In this document: piece by piece, positions 19,101 through 26,473 of the stretch
Numbering within the stretch: position 1 is the stretch's first letter
How the letters are laid out: every line of letters begins with the position of its first letter
Origin: Oscillospiraceae bacterium
Lineage (GTDB): Bacteria; Bacillota; Clostridia; Oscillospirales; Ruminococcaceae
Direction of reading: 5' to 3'
DNA length: 64,000 nt
Assembly: GCA_017465665.1 (NCBI GenBank)
Contig: JAFTVU010000002.1
Location: 1 to 64,000 of the forward strand
Made by a program: the position numbers and the translations under genes
The notes under the pieces: model-generated
Database searches by the model: none
What the model saw: the letters and a program-made list of their open reading frames with translations, nothing else
What the model was told of the DNA's origin: nothing

Positions 19101-21643
19101 TATCCATCAGTGATGGAAATATTGCAAGTGATGTTCCTTATTATACAGTAGATAAGAATGCGGTAATCGGCAGTACTATAGAGATCACTGTCAACATCGC
19201 AGGCGTTGATGGCAAGTATAATGCATCCTCCGCAGTGGCAGTTGTTACGGTGGCTGAGAAGTTCAACGCTGACAGATACATCACAGTTGACACTGAAAAG
19301 GTCGTTTATGGAACAGATCCTGAGCCTCAGGGCGTATTCAGTGGAAATGCGGACGGCGATGCAGAGTGGAGTTATTCTTTTGCAAGTGGTGACACAGGAG
19401 CAGACGGAAACTTCGGTACACTGGAAGAGCTTTATAATGAGTACGGTGCACTGGATGTAGGTATCTATACTGTCAAGGCTGATTATGAGGACGCTGCTCA
19501 TGTAGGCGTAGGCTATGGAACGTTTGAGGTAGAGCCTAAGGCGCTTGGCGTTGAGTTCAATGGCGATGTAAGCAAGGTATATGACGGCACAACTGCTGTT
19601 ATCGGCTATGAGATGAATGCTGATGATTTCGAGCTGACAGGTCTTGTTGGTTCTGTGCAGCGTGTTATCGAAACTGCATACATCACAATGGAATACACAG
19701 ATGTAAACGCAGGCACAGGCATAACACTGGATATCAGCGTTGGCGACGGAACTCGTGTACTGACATCTGACGGAACTGTTGATAACAACTACACTGTTGT
19801 ATCTTCTGCTGAAGCCGATGTGGCAGTTATAACAAGACGTCCTGTTACAGTAATAGCTGAAGAGGCATCCAAGGTATTCGGACAGGATGATCCCACATTC
19901 AAGTTTACTGTGGCTGATATAATTACGGGTGATGTGATCAATGGTGAGCTTTCCCGTGATGCGGGCGAGAACGCAGGTACTTATGCACTCAACCTTGGTA
20001 CAGTAACCAACGAAAACAATAGCAACTATGACATCTCCATGCAGCCCGCAGCGCTGACAATCGAAAAGGCTGCTGCTCCCTCAATTGCATCTGCTGCAGC
20101 AAAGCATAGCTGGGGCGCTACAGGCGAGAAGAGCATCGCGATCGTCGGCCTGCCCGATGATATGGGTGAGATCATAAGTGTAAATAAGTCCGTAACAGAT
20201 GATAGTGATATCATTACAGCTGCTGTAGGCTATACAGATAGCATGGTGACATACGCACTGAATTCCAACACTATTGAAAAGGTAGGATGCAGCGCAGTTA
20301 TTACGGTTACGGTGGCTTCCCAGAATTATGAGGATATTTCCTTTGAGGTCACAGTGACTGTTACCGAAAAGGACGATCAGCCTGCTCCTGCTCTTAAACT
20401 GGAGTATGAGGATATGGCAGACGGCGCGCTTATAGTTATTATTGCCCCTGTAGATGGCGCTGAATACAAGTTTGCGGATGGCGAATGGTCTGACGTGAAC
20501 CGTATAGAGAATATCCTGCCTAATACATACGTTACAGCATACATCAGAATGGCGGAGACCGAGACTCACAATGCCAGTGAAGCAGTCATGGTAACAGAGC
20601 TGACACCAAAGACGACTGTAAAAACTCCCGTATTCTCCAAGCCGTCCGGCTCGAATGGCATTTTTGATGTCGAGATAACCTGTCCTACTGTAGGTGCAAC
20701 TATCCTGTATACTACAGACGGCTCAGATCCTCTTACCAACGGCGAGACTTATTCCGAGCCTGTTCCCGTAAACAAGCGCATGACATTAAAGGCGATAGCG
20801 ACCAAGGACGGAATGATCAACAGTGAGGTTGCTGTTGCTGAGTATAACAAGCCCAAGCCATCCGACGGAAACGGCGGAAACGGCGGCGCAGGAGGTGGCG
20901 GCTCAGCTCCTCCTCTGGATGATGAATCAAGACTCGATTATCTGGCAGGCAGCGGTATGCCGTCAATAGAGGGTAAGATCAATACATGGTATACAGTAGC
21001 TCAGATCATATCGGGACTTCCTATGGGCTCTACGCTTACAGTACAGCTGAATAACAGCACGGCAGTACCTGATTATGTTATTGATGCTATTGCTGAACGG
21101 GATGCAAAGATAACCTTTGAATACAACAGCCTCAATCACTGGTTCGTTGATGGTGCTGATATCGCGGACGATGAAGAGCACAAGATAGCAAACCTTGATA
21201 TCACATACCCTGTTCAGATTCCAAGTAATGAACTGAGAGGCAAGGCAAAGTGGAAGTTCAGAATGGGTAACACCAATCTTCCTACCACACTCACCATGGA
21301 TGTTGATGTGAGAAATGCAGGCAACTTTGCTAATCTGTATAAGTATGTGGATGGTGAGCTTGTCTTTATTGATGCTATTCGTATCAGCAAGGATGGACTG
21401 GCTGAATTCACTCTGACCGATAAGGGTGATTACGTTGTAATGGCAAGTATGTACAGCGATATCATGGGCGATACCAACAATGACGGCAGGATCAATTCGC
21501 TGGATGCGGTTGCGATACTCCGTGATATAGTAGGACTTCAGAATATGCCTGACGCAGTTGTTGCAGATTGTAATTCTGATGGTATAATAAATGTTCTGGA
21601 CGCGTCTGTTATTCTCAGATGGATAGTCGGAAAGACAGCATAA
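13163..21643 (+). CDS. Giant secreted repeat protein (Cthe_2159-like repeats, MBG/YDG modules, dockerin)
   Basis: 2826 residues; the ATG at 13163 follows AGGGAGG. A signal peptide (about 1-36) is followed by six repeats of 230-320 residues starting near residues 43, 363, 682, 909, 1216 and 1449. Each opens with a short xGxDYxY strand, then TDxIxIxxGIxADITLNGVxI and LADGTxNVLxS ladders, then a VYLLTIxNP...QHS linker. The ladders resemble beta-helical carbohydrate-binding Cthe_2159/DUF4353 proteins. Later parts are MBG/YDG-like modules (about 1772-2300), a CHB_HEX_C module (about 2486-2563), a Gly-rich hinge, a 150-residue module shared with the protein at 393, and a dockerin (about 2766-2826). 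No catalytic domain is seen. A cell-surface adhesin or polysaccharide-binding scaffold-borne protein is inferred. Confidence 0.85.
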   Translation: MEKIFIHRRKGLLKKLHIAFVSAAAVMLLGLGVTAGAETGAFIVQGGDYGTDYEYAANVLTIKTAEPLTISTSEITSDSIQIASAEGANITLEGVDINSNAAAFHILDGAGSVTLTLADGSTNVLKSADSYAGLQKNNTAELIICGNGTGTGALIAKGGEFGAGIGGCDGFDGVHTNITNITINGGIIEATGGNCASGIGGGSDAYGGNIKITGGIVTATGGYRAASIGGGFRGGCTNVVITGGSVLAVENTYLDSYGNELKCNAIGGGLALSDTIHSETFPVTPTDGEDNNVYLLVIPNPTNGEVSLDGVAFTPTQHPGTTELYFYLTAEEHNITVDGVETGYFFNPDTETWTQPGTELIITGTGLRHGTDFIYPADTGILTILTDKAMTIANADKTVATDNIIVVADGVAANITLNGVNIRSDSAAALEIIENTAHGDVAITLADGTTNSLVSTGAFAGLQKEGENGALLISGSGSLTVNGGTAGIGGAGAHNITIRGTTVTATGGNGAGIGGSDSAVSDIVIENSTVAAEGGSAAGIGSADGDVTNVTISGSVVTAIGDGAAGIGGTASANVSGIVIDGGSVKVEGGNGSPAIGGDEAEKPANKQDQFVYLLTIENPNGDPIYIDSAAAEYIPSQHSADDTNVYVYLLPTNHVITVGDTDTPYYFDSTSETFKSPQLKVIGGRLNEDYGFDAGVVTILSDKALTIENYDKTTSATDTIVIKDGISADITLNGVDIDGAGSALTVGNGSSVRLTLADGTDNVLKSSSDVISIGEGADVTVDGTGWLTIAGDAVGTTDSSFEIMSGSVTVNIISAAKVVIDGGSVKASAISPAPVNADGENVYLLKITDSVATLEIDGAAYVPTQHGIDNDKNVYAYLTGEVHTVKLDKPYTYHFNGTEFYLPDLNVYGDGVDLVIGSDYNYSNGAVTINTTKPVIIENIDPDNATADTIIISGGVNADVTLNGVNISSSSTAALLVQDSGSADVKIRLADGSENTLSGNGPDDIQVNGGSTTLNISGNGKLNADNGINTQGALSINSATITAAAITSAAGVTITDGKISVDNAISAQGDITINNGTVTVPTITSTATVIIDGGYIESDDMTARDVIINGGSVTADSIVGNTKVMIEGGSVKAGTISPAPVNSDGMVYLLTLENPNNYTIIIDGEEFLPKQHSSSDSNVYVYLSPEAHTVQIGNGDVLTYIYDQYADNGAKFIVIGGDLAVTGGTYGLDYKYPVNGPLTILTTTAMTITNTVATTDDVIVIDTGIDADLTFDGVNIVSGAVALTADGGNITITLEADNVLKSTGGNGIDISGTGSLTVTGTGTLLAGGTVGINAAQATVELDNCIVTADGGIKAAKTVIKSGSVKADSVDAAPVNAATDGEALYLLKIEANGKTVNVDGTEYPVQSHGIGGDTNVYAYLTGKTHVVELDDEEIVYVFDGTKFKLPDLVVSGSGVAFGTDYDYDNGILTIKTNKAMTIANNPDVDVTSDRIVIQNGITANITLDSVNIQTTTGSSVEINGSANITMADGSVNVLTSGMLVNGNGTLNLAGAGELTADISAVSASVTVTDVTVSADSIETRALKITDSTVTAGAVEVFTLNISGGTVQADTINADTLKITESTVTADAIQASTLMKVTDSTVVAVGTVETGTLTIIGDAVTADTIKADTLNISGGSVTANTVDSDAPVVTGGSVKATLTSPTDGTNAVHPLTIPTGGNTVTINDGDYPVPEKHSDSDNNIYAYLPDTGDQTVAVGEDETTYRYSSEKAKFLIVPTADMFDVALPDAPVYNGAPITAQVTSVDATMAYTVTYYNEDGTEAAETASAGTYTFKISVSGDDNYAAEELTDNSWTFTVEGARLDAPASLIYNVGYGYKVEDAVLDTSTGAMAAGANIVDGEWELQYDGYFTESGNDYTAVFTPNDTNYHSFTFTSVQVVVNAVDPVVTADPVSPRVIPGKSQAFTFKAEHPKYPELTDGLPEQIVSISDGNIASDVPYYTVDKNAVIGSTIEITVNIAGVDGKYNASSAVAVVTVAEKFNADRYITVDTEKVVYGTDPEPQGVFSGNADGDAEWSYSFASGDTGADGNFGTLEELYNEYGALDVGIYTVKADYEDAAHVGVGYGTFEVEPKALGVEFNGDVSKVYDGTTAVIGYEMNADDFELTGLVGSVQRVIETAYITMEYTDVNAGTGITLDISVGDGTRVLTSDGTVDNNYTVVSSAEADVAVITRRPVTVIAEEASKVFGQDDPTFKFTVADIITGDVINGELSRDAGENAGTYALNLGTVTNENNSNYDISMQPAALTIEKAAAPSIASAAAKHSWGATGEKSIAIVGLPDDMGEIISVNKSVTDDSDIITAAVGYTDSMVTYALNSNTIEKVGCSAVITVTVASQNYEDISFEVTVTVTEKDDQPAPALKLEYEDMADGALIVIIAPVDGAEYKFADGEWSDVNRIENILPNTYVTAYIRMAETETHNASEAVMVTELTPKTTVKTPVFSKPSGSNGIFDVEITCPTVGATILYTTDGSDPLTNGETYSEPVPVNKRMTLKAIATKDGMINSEVAVAEYNKPKPSDGNGGNGGAGGGGSAPPLDDESRLDYLAGSGMPSIEGKINTWYTVAQIISGLPMGSTLTVQLNNSTAVPDYVIDAIAERDAKITFEYNSLNHWFVDGADIADDEEHKIANLDITYPVQIPSNELRGKAKWKFRMGNTNLPTTLTMDVDVRNAGNFANLYKYVDGELVFIDAIRISKDGLAEFTLTDKGDYVVMASMYSDIMGDTNNDGRINSLDAVAILRDIVGLQNMPDAVVADCNSDGIINVLDASVILRWIVGKTA

Positions 21644-21675
21644 ATAATGCTTAGCACACAATACAGTCGATAAAG

Positions 21676-21706
21676 CAAACGGCATCGTTATATACGGTGC
21701 CGTTTG
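21676..21706 (+). terminator. Terminator of the giant protein gene
   Basis: CAAACGGCA (21676-21684) pairs with TGCCGTTTG (21698-21706), followed by TTTTGCGTTT. Confidence 0.82.
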
Positions 21707-21759
21707 TTTTGCGTTTCATGCTAATTTACAAAAAATTTCAGAATTCAGCGTAAAATCCC

Positions 21760-21787
21760 TTGCATTTATTTTAATATGTGATAAAAT
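21760..21787 (+). promoter_or_regulatory. Promoter of the cdaA operon
   Basis: TTGCAT (21760-21765), 16 bases, TAAAAT (21782-21787). A leader of about 95 bases contains a perfect ATCTGC-AAAA-GCAGAT hairpin. Confidence 0.6.
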
Positions 21788-21889
21788 AGTATATAGGTGG
21801 TCGTATCTGCAAAAGCAGATGGCTAAAGGGGAACAGGTCAGGCCGCACAGAGAGAAAGCTCTTAATCTGAATTTAAGGAGATATTTACA

Positions 21890-22771
21890 TTGGATCTTAC
21901 AACGTATCTTTCGGACATATTCCAGAACTTCATACGAGTGGTAATGTCCATAACTGTCTTTGATATAATAGATATCCTGCTGCTTACATATCTGATATAT
22001 GTGGTGATCAAGCTCATGAAAGAAACCAGAGCAGAGCAGCTTATGAAGGGTATCCTTATCCTTATGCTCATATTTGTTGTGGTGCAGATATGCCAGCTCA
22101 AGGTAATGAGTTATCTGTTTGAAAACTTCTTCCAGGTTGGAATCATCGCGCTGATGATAGTGTTCCAGCCTGAGCTGCGCCGAATCCTTGAGCGAGTAGG
22201 TCGTGCAAAGGTTCCTAACCTGACGCTGGGACTGCAGAACGACAGCGGAACGAGCGCTGCGCGTGAAGCGGCTATCAACGGCATTGCGGAGGCGTGTCAC
22301 CGCCTGCACGAATCCAAGACAGGCGCGCTTATCGTAATTGAACGTCAGGGCAGACTGGGAGATATCGCGGAGAAAGCTACCGTGATCAATGCGGATCCTG
22401 CGCCTGACCTCATCTGTAATCTATTTTACAATAAGGCGGCACTGCATGACGGCGCTATAATAATCCGCGATTACCGTATCTATGCCGCAGGCTGCTTCCT
22501 GCCTAATACCACAAAGGATCAGTATATTTCCAAGGAGCTTGGCTCGCGCCACAGAGCGGCTATCGGTATGAGTGAGAACGCCGATTCTCTTGTTATAGTG
22601 GTTTCTGAGGAAACCGGTACGATCTCTGTTGCCGAAAACGGACAGCTTACAAGAGGCTTGTCCAAGGAGGCGCTTATCAGAGTACTTCAGAAGAAGATGC
22701 CCGAGGCTGTTCAGCGTACAAAGAAAAAAGCCAGAAAGCCCAAGCAGGAAAATACAGGAACAGAAAGCTAA
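21890..22771 (+). CDS. cdaA: Diadenylate cyclase CdaA
   Basis: 293 residues. The start is TTG at 21890, with AAGGAG 9 bases before it. Three N-terminal membrane helices (about 22-95) are followed by the DisA_N cyclase domain with D187-G-A and R220-H-R, the residues that bind ATP and metal, and a basic tail. It condenses two ATP to cyclic di-AMP, which controls potassium and osmotic balance and cell wall state. It is followed after 12 bases by cdaR, as in most Firmicutes. The usual third gene, glmM, is replaced here by a flavoprotein. Confidence 0.96.
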   Translation: MDLTTYLSDIFQNFIRVVMSITVFDIIDILLLTYLIYVVIKLMKETRAEQLMKGILILMLIFVVVQICQLKVMSYLFENFFQVGIIALMIVFQPELRRILERVGRAKVPNLTLGLQNDSGTSAAREAAINGIAEACHRLHESKTGALIVIERQGRLGDIAEKATVINADPAPDLICNLFYNKAALHDGAIIIRDYRIYAAGCFLPNTTKDQYISKELGSRHRAAIGMSENADSLVIVVSEETGTISVAENGQLTRGLSKEALIRVLQKKMPEAVQRTKKKARKPKQENTGTES

Positions 22772-22783
22772 GGGGGCGCACAA

Positions 22784-24052
22784 GTGAATTTTTTTGAAAA
22801 GATAGGAAGTAACTTCAAAAGTAATCTGAAAAATATACTTATATCCTTTGCAATAGCGCTGGGCGCATGGTTTTTTGTATCTATACAGATATTTCCCACG
22901 GTTGAGGAGAGTGTAAAGAATATCCCGATAGAGGTGCAGCCTACCGAATACATGATACAGAACAATCTTCAGATCGTAAGTGCTCTGGATCAGACGGTAA
23001 ACATTCGTATAGAGGGCAAGCGCTTTGATATTTCGGGCGCTGACGCGGACAGCTTCTATGCCTCGCTCGATCTTTCGTCTGTGCGTTCGGAGGGTGTTTT
23101 CACTGTTCCTGTGAACGTATCACAGAAGATAGAACGTGAATGTGAGATAATCGACACAGATCCGCTTGCTATCACTGTTGAGATAGACAAGATAATCTCC
23201 CGTGAATTTGAGGTAACTGCCACAGCTCCTTCTATCAGCCTGCCTGACGGCTACTATGTTGGAGATATTACAGCAACGCCTGCAACTATCACAGTTACAG
23301 GATCGTCGTCTGTCATTGAAAAGATCGACCGTATAGAAGCGCGCTCCGCATACAATGGCGCGATAAGCGAATCCCATGATACCCAGAGCGAGATATTTAT
23401 ATATGGAACTAACGGTGCGCGCATCGTTGACGATGAGCTTACTCTCAGCAGTGAGCATGTTTCAGTGACTATCCCTGTATACAAGCAGAAAGTGCTGCCT
23501 CTGACATTCTCCTATGCAAATGTACCCAGCAACTTTGATATAGACAGCCTTAAGTACAGGATACAGCCGTCTACTCTGACAGTAGCTGCGCCTGATGGCT
23601 CTATAGATTTCATCAGCGAGCTGGATATCGGCACTATCGATATTTCTGATATCAGACTGGATCAGATAGTATCTGTTCCGATAGCTCTGCCTGAGGGCTA
23701 TAAAAATCTTTCAGGCAACAATACGGCGCGCATCGAATGGGATCTGGACGCATACGGAAAGCTTGACTTTACTACAAGCAACATTGCGATAAAGAACGCT
23801 CCCGATAATTATGATGTTTCTCTCATTACCAATGAGGTAGTGATAAGCGTAATGGGCCCATCCGAATTGCTAAGTGCGCTTGCACCTGCAGATATTTATG
23901 TAACAGCCGATCTGCTCGGAGTGACTCTGCGTGACGGTGCACAGGATGTGGCGGTGACTGTCCGTATCAGAGGAAACGATCTGAAATGCTGGACGACAGG
24001 CAGCTACAAGGTAACGATAAATGCCGCTCCCAGAACGGCGGAAGAGGAATAA
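22784..24052 (+). CDS. cdaR: YbbR-domain regulator of CdaA
   Basis: 422 residues, start GTG at 22784 with AGGGGGCG upstream. A short cytoplasmic N-terminus and one membrane helix (about 17-36, ALGAWFFVSIQIF) are followed by several extracellular YbbR repeats. Each repeat has the pattern of short strands ending near 'ITVTGSSSVIEKI' or 'VISVMGPSELLSAL'. CdaR binds and modulates CdaA at the membrane. The stop codon directly abuts the ATG of the next gene. Confidence 0.93.
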   Translation: MNFFEKIGSNFKSNLKNILISFAIALGAWFFVSIQIFPTVEESVKNIPIEVQPTEYMIQNNLQIVSALDQTVNIRIEGKRFDISGADADSFYASLDLSSVRSEGVFTVPVNVSQKIERECEIIDTDPLAITVEIDKIISREFEVTATAPSISLPDGYYVGDITATPATITVTGSSSVIEKIDRIEARSAYNGAISESHDTQSEIFIYGTNGARIVDDELTLSSEHVSVTIPVYKQKVLPLTFSYANVPSNFDIDSLKYRIQPSTLTVAAPDGSIDFISELDIGTIDISDIRLDQIVSVPIALPEGYKNLSGNNTARIEWDLDAYGKLDFTTSNIAIKNAPDNYDVSLITNEVVISVMGPSELLSALAPADIYVTADLLGVTLRDGAQDVAVTVRIRGNDLKCWTTGSYKVTINAAPRTAEEE

Positions 24053-25633
24053 ATGGCGATAATCGTATCACAGATAAAGACATCGCTTGATGAGGCAAAG
24101 GATAACGCGGTAAGCAAAGCGTTATCCTTGCTTTGTGTAAGCGCAAAAGAGGTAAAAGCCGCGCGCCTGTATAAGACCTCGGTGGACGCGCGCCGCGATA
24201 TATGCTTTGTGAGCTCGGTGTATATCGAGCTTGAAAGTGCTGCAAAGGAGCGGAAGCTGGCGCAGAAGCACCAGAACGTCCGCCTGCATGAGAACGAGGC
24301 GTTAGAGGTAGCATTCGGCACGGAAAGGCTTGACGGAGATATTTACATTGCAGGCTTTGGTCCTGCGGGAATGTTCTGTGCGCTTACTCTGTGCGAGTTT
24401 GGTTATCGTCCCGTAGTACTGGAGCGCGGTGCGGCTATGGACGAGCGTATCAGAGCAGTTGAGGGCTACTGGAACGGCGGCGTACTGGACAAGTCCACCA
24501 ATGTGCAGTTCGGTGAGGGCGGTGCAGGAACGTTTTCGGACGGAAAGCTCACCACCCGTATAGGTGATCCGCTGTGCTCCCGTGTACTGGAGCGTTTGTG
24601 TGAGTTCGGCGCGCCTGAGGAGATACTCACAAAAGCAAAGCCGCACATCGGTACGGACAAGCTGCGTGCAGTTGTGAAAAATCTGCGTAATAAGATAATC
24701 GAATACGGCGGCGAGGTAAGATTTCTTTCGCCCCTTGAGGAAATACAGCTGCAAAACGGGCATATATCATCGATAACTGTAAATGGTGCAGAGGAACGCT
24801 GCGGCGCACTGGCGCTTGCTGTCGGACATTCGGCGCATGATACTTTTTCAATGCTGCTGAGAAACGGTGTTGAAATGGTGCCCAAGCCGTTCTCTGTCGG
24901 TGCGAGAATAGAGCATCTTCAGAGCGATATTGACGCGGCTCTGTACGGCAGGTATGCAGGTCATCCTGCGCTTCCTCCTGCTGAGTATCAGCTTTCTTAC
25001 CGCGAGGGAGAGCGCGGAGTGTACACGTTCTGTATGTGTCCCGGTGGTTATGTGGTGGCGTCTGCAAGCTCTGACGGTACTATAGTGACCAATGGCATGA
25101 GCTACTTTGACCGTGCAGGAGAGAACGCAAACAGTGCGGTATTGGTATCTGTTACCCCTGATGATTTCGGAAATGAGCCGCTGGCAGGCGCGGAGTTCAT
25201 ACATCGGCTGGAGCAGCGTGCTTATGAGATGGGCGGCGGCAGAGGAAAAGCCCCTGCTGCGTTGACGAGGGAGTTTGTTTCGGGCGGAAGCTCGTTTACT
25301 CTCGGCAGAGTAACACCGACTTATCCTCTCGGGGTGCAGCAGGCTGACCTGAGGCAGCTTTTCCCCGAGCACATTTCGGATATCATGGCGAGAGGCCTGA
25401 GCTATTTTGACAGGCGCATAAAGGGCTTTTCCGACAGCGACAGTGTGCTTACCGCCATTGAAACACGCAGCTCTTCGCCTGTAAGGATACCGCGCTGCGA
25501 GGCTGGCTTTGCTTCCTGTGCGGATAACCTCTTCCCCTGCGGAGAGGGTGCAGGCTATGCGGGCGGAATAATGTCCGCGGCGGTGGACGGAATACGCACC
25601 GCGCTGAAGATAATGGAAAAATACGCAAAATAA
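24053..25633 (+). CDS. NAD(P)/FAD-dependent oxidoreductase, COG2509 family
   Basis: 526 residues. An N-terminal alpha/beta domain (about 1-85) leads into a Rossmann FAD-binding motif, IAGFGPAGMFCAL (GxGxxG). Then come the conserved FGEGGAGTFSDGKL and, near the end, GEGAGYAGGIMSAAVDG, which closes the flavin site. These are hallmarks of the COG2509 FAD-dependent dehydrogenases, whose substrates are unknown. The ATG follows the cdaR stop with no gap, and its ribosome binding site lies within the cdaR end, so it belongs to the c-di-AMP operon. It should be a soluble cytoplasmic enzyme. Confidence 0.88.
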   Translation: MAIIVSQIKTSLDEAKDNAVSKALSLLCVSAKEVKAARLYKTSVDARRDICFVSSVYIELESAAKERKLAQKHQNVRLHENEALEVAFGTERLDGDIYIAGFGPAGMFCALTLCEFGYRPVVLERGAAMDERIRAVEGYWNGGVLDKSTNVQFGEGGAGTFSDGKLTTRIGDPLCSRVLERLCEFGAPEEILTKAKPHIGTDKLRAVVKNLRNKIIEYGGEVRFLSPLEEIQLQNGHISSITVNGAEERCGALALAVGHSAHDTFSMLLRNGVEMVPKPFSVGARIEHLQSDIDAALYGRYAGHPALPPAEYQLSYREGERGVYTFCMCPGGYVVASASSDGTIVTNGMSYFDRAGENANSAVLVSVTPDDFGNEPLAGAEFIHRLEQRAYEMGGGRGKAPAALTREFVSGGSSFTLGRVTPTYPLGVQQADLRQLFPEHISDIMARGLSYFDRRIKGFSDSDSVLTAIETRSSSPVRIPRCEAGFASCADNLFPCGEGAGYAGGIMSAAVDGIRTALKIMEKYAK

Positions 25634-25647
25634 ACGGAGGTATAACT

Positions 25648-26097
25648 ATGAAGCTGGCAGAAGCATTACAGGAGCGTGCTGACCTCAACCGCAGGATACA
25701 GCAGCTTCGTGCAAGACTTGATATGAACGCACTTGTTCAGGAGGGTGAAAGACCTGCTGAAGAGCCTGCGGAGCTTTTAAAGGAGCTTGACGGATGTATC
25801 GCAAGGCTGGAGGAGCTTATTTCTGCGATAAATCAAGCGAACTGCACTGTCACTGTTGACGGAGCGACACTTACACAGCATATTGCACGAAGAGACGCAC
25901 TGACTCTGAAGATACAGGCATACAGACAGCTGATATCCTCCGCAAGTGGTACAGCACACCGTGCGACACGCAGCGAGATAAAGATACTTAGCGCGGTTGA
26001 TGTTAAGGAGCTTCAGGCGCAGACCGACAGACTCGCTAAGGAGCTCAGAGAGCTTGATAACAAGATACAGCAGACCAACTGGACTACTGATATCTAA
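25648..26097 (+). CDS. DIP1984 family protein
   Basis: 149 residues, mostly helical with long amphipathic coiled-coil segments (Leu/Arg/Glu-rich). The ordered motifs MKLAEALQERADL, LNALVQEGE-like (MNALVQEGE) and LDNKIQQTNWTTDI at the end are typical of the DIP1984 family, sometimes labelled septicolysin. Its function is not established. CGGAGG lies 8 bases before the ATG. It is 14 bases downstream of the flavoprotein gene, so it is probably the last gene of the cdaA operon. Confidence 0.83.
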   Translation: MKLAEALQERADLNRRIQQLRARLDMNALVQEGERPAEEPAELLKELDGCIARLEELISAINQANCTVTVDGATLTQHIARRDALTLKIQAYRQLISSASGTAHRATRSEIKILSAVDVKELQAQTDRLAKELRELDNKIQQTNWTTDI

Positions 26098-26473
26098 AAA
26101 CAGATGATCGGTAGCGCTCGGGGCGAATGTTATCTCTGCGGCTGAGAATGAGTCCGCCTGTATAGTGCAGAAGGGCATGCACGTTTTTCATCGTACCGCC
26201 CCGACAATGTACATATGTATCGAAATAATGCACAATGTACTACCTGACATTGACTGAGCGCGAGGGTGGGCGCGGGGAACATCTGTTTTAATTACTTTGA
26301 GTGATATTATTATAGTATTATACGAAATGTTGTCGAAGTTATGCGGTTTGTGGGGATATGCTCCGAATATCCGGAGCATCAGAACACATTCAATAATTCG
26401 ACACTTTTTGTTATGAAAATAGATTATATTACTAATAGTATAATTGTTCGATTGGTTTTACGGAGAATATCTT
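26098..26473. other. Intergenic region without a supported gene
   Basis: 376 bases. It contains one 8-bp hairpin, ATGCTCCG (26358-26365) with CGGAGCAT (26372-26379), not followed by a T-run. TATAAT at 26439-26444 could be a -10 box for the next gene, but no good -35 box is found. The first 170 bases have normal GC but no open frame with a start site; decayed coding sequence is possible. Confidence 0.4.

Noticed and set aside
17768-19501. 577-codon leftward frame opposite the giant protein
   Set aside because: Caused by the repeat codons of the plus-strand gene; no start site.
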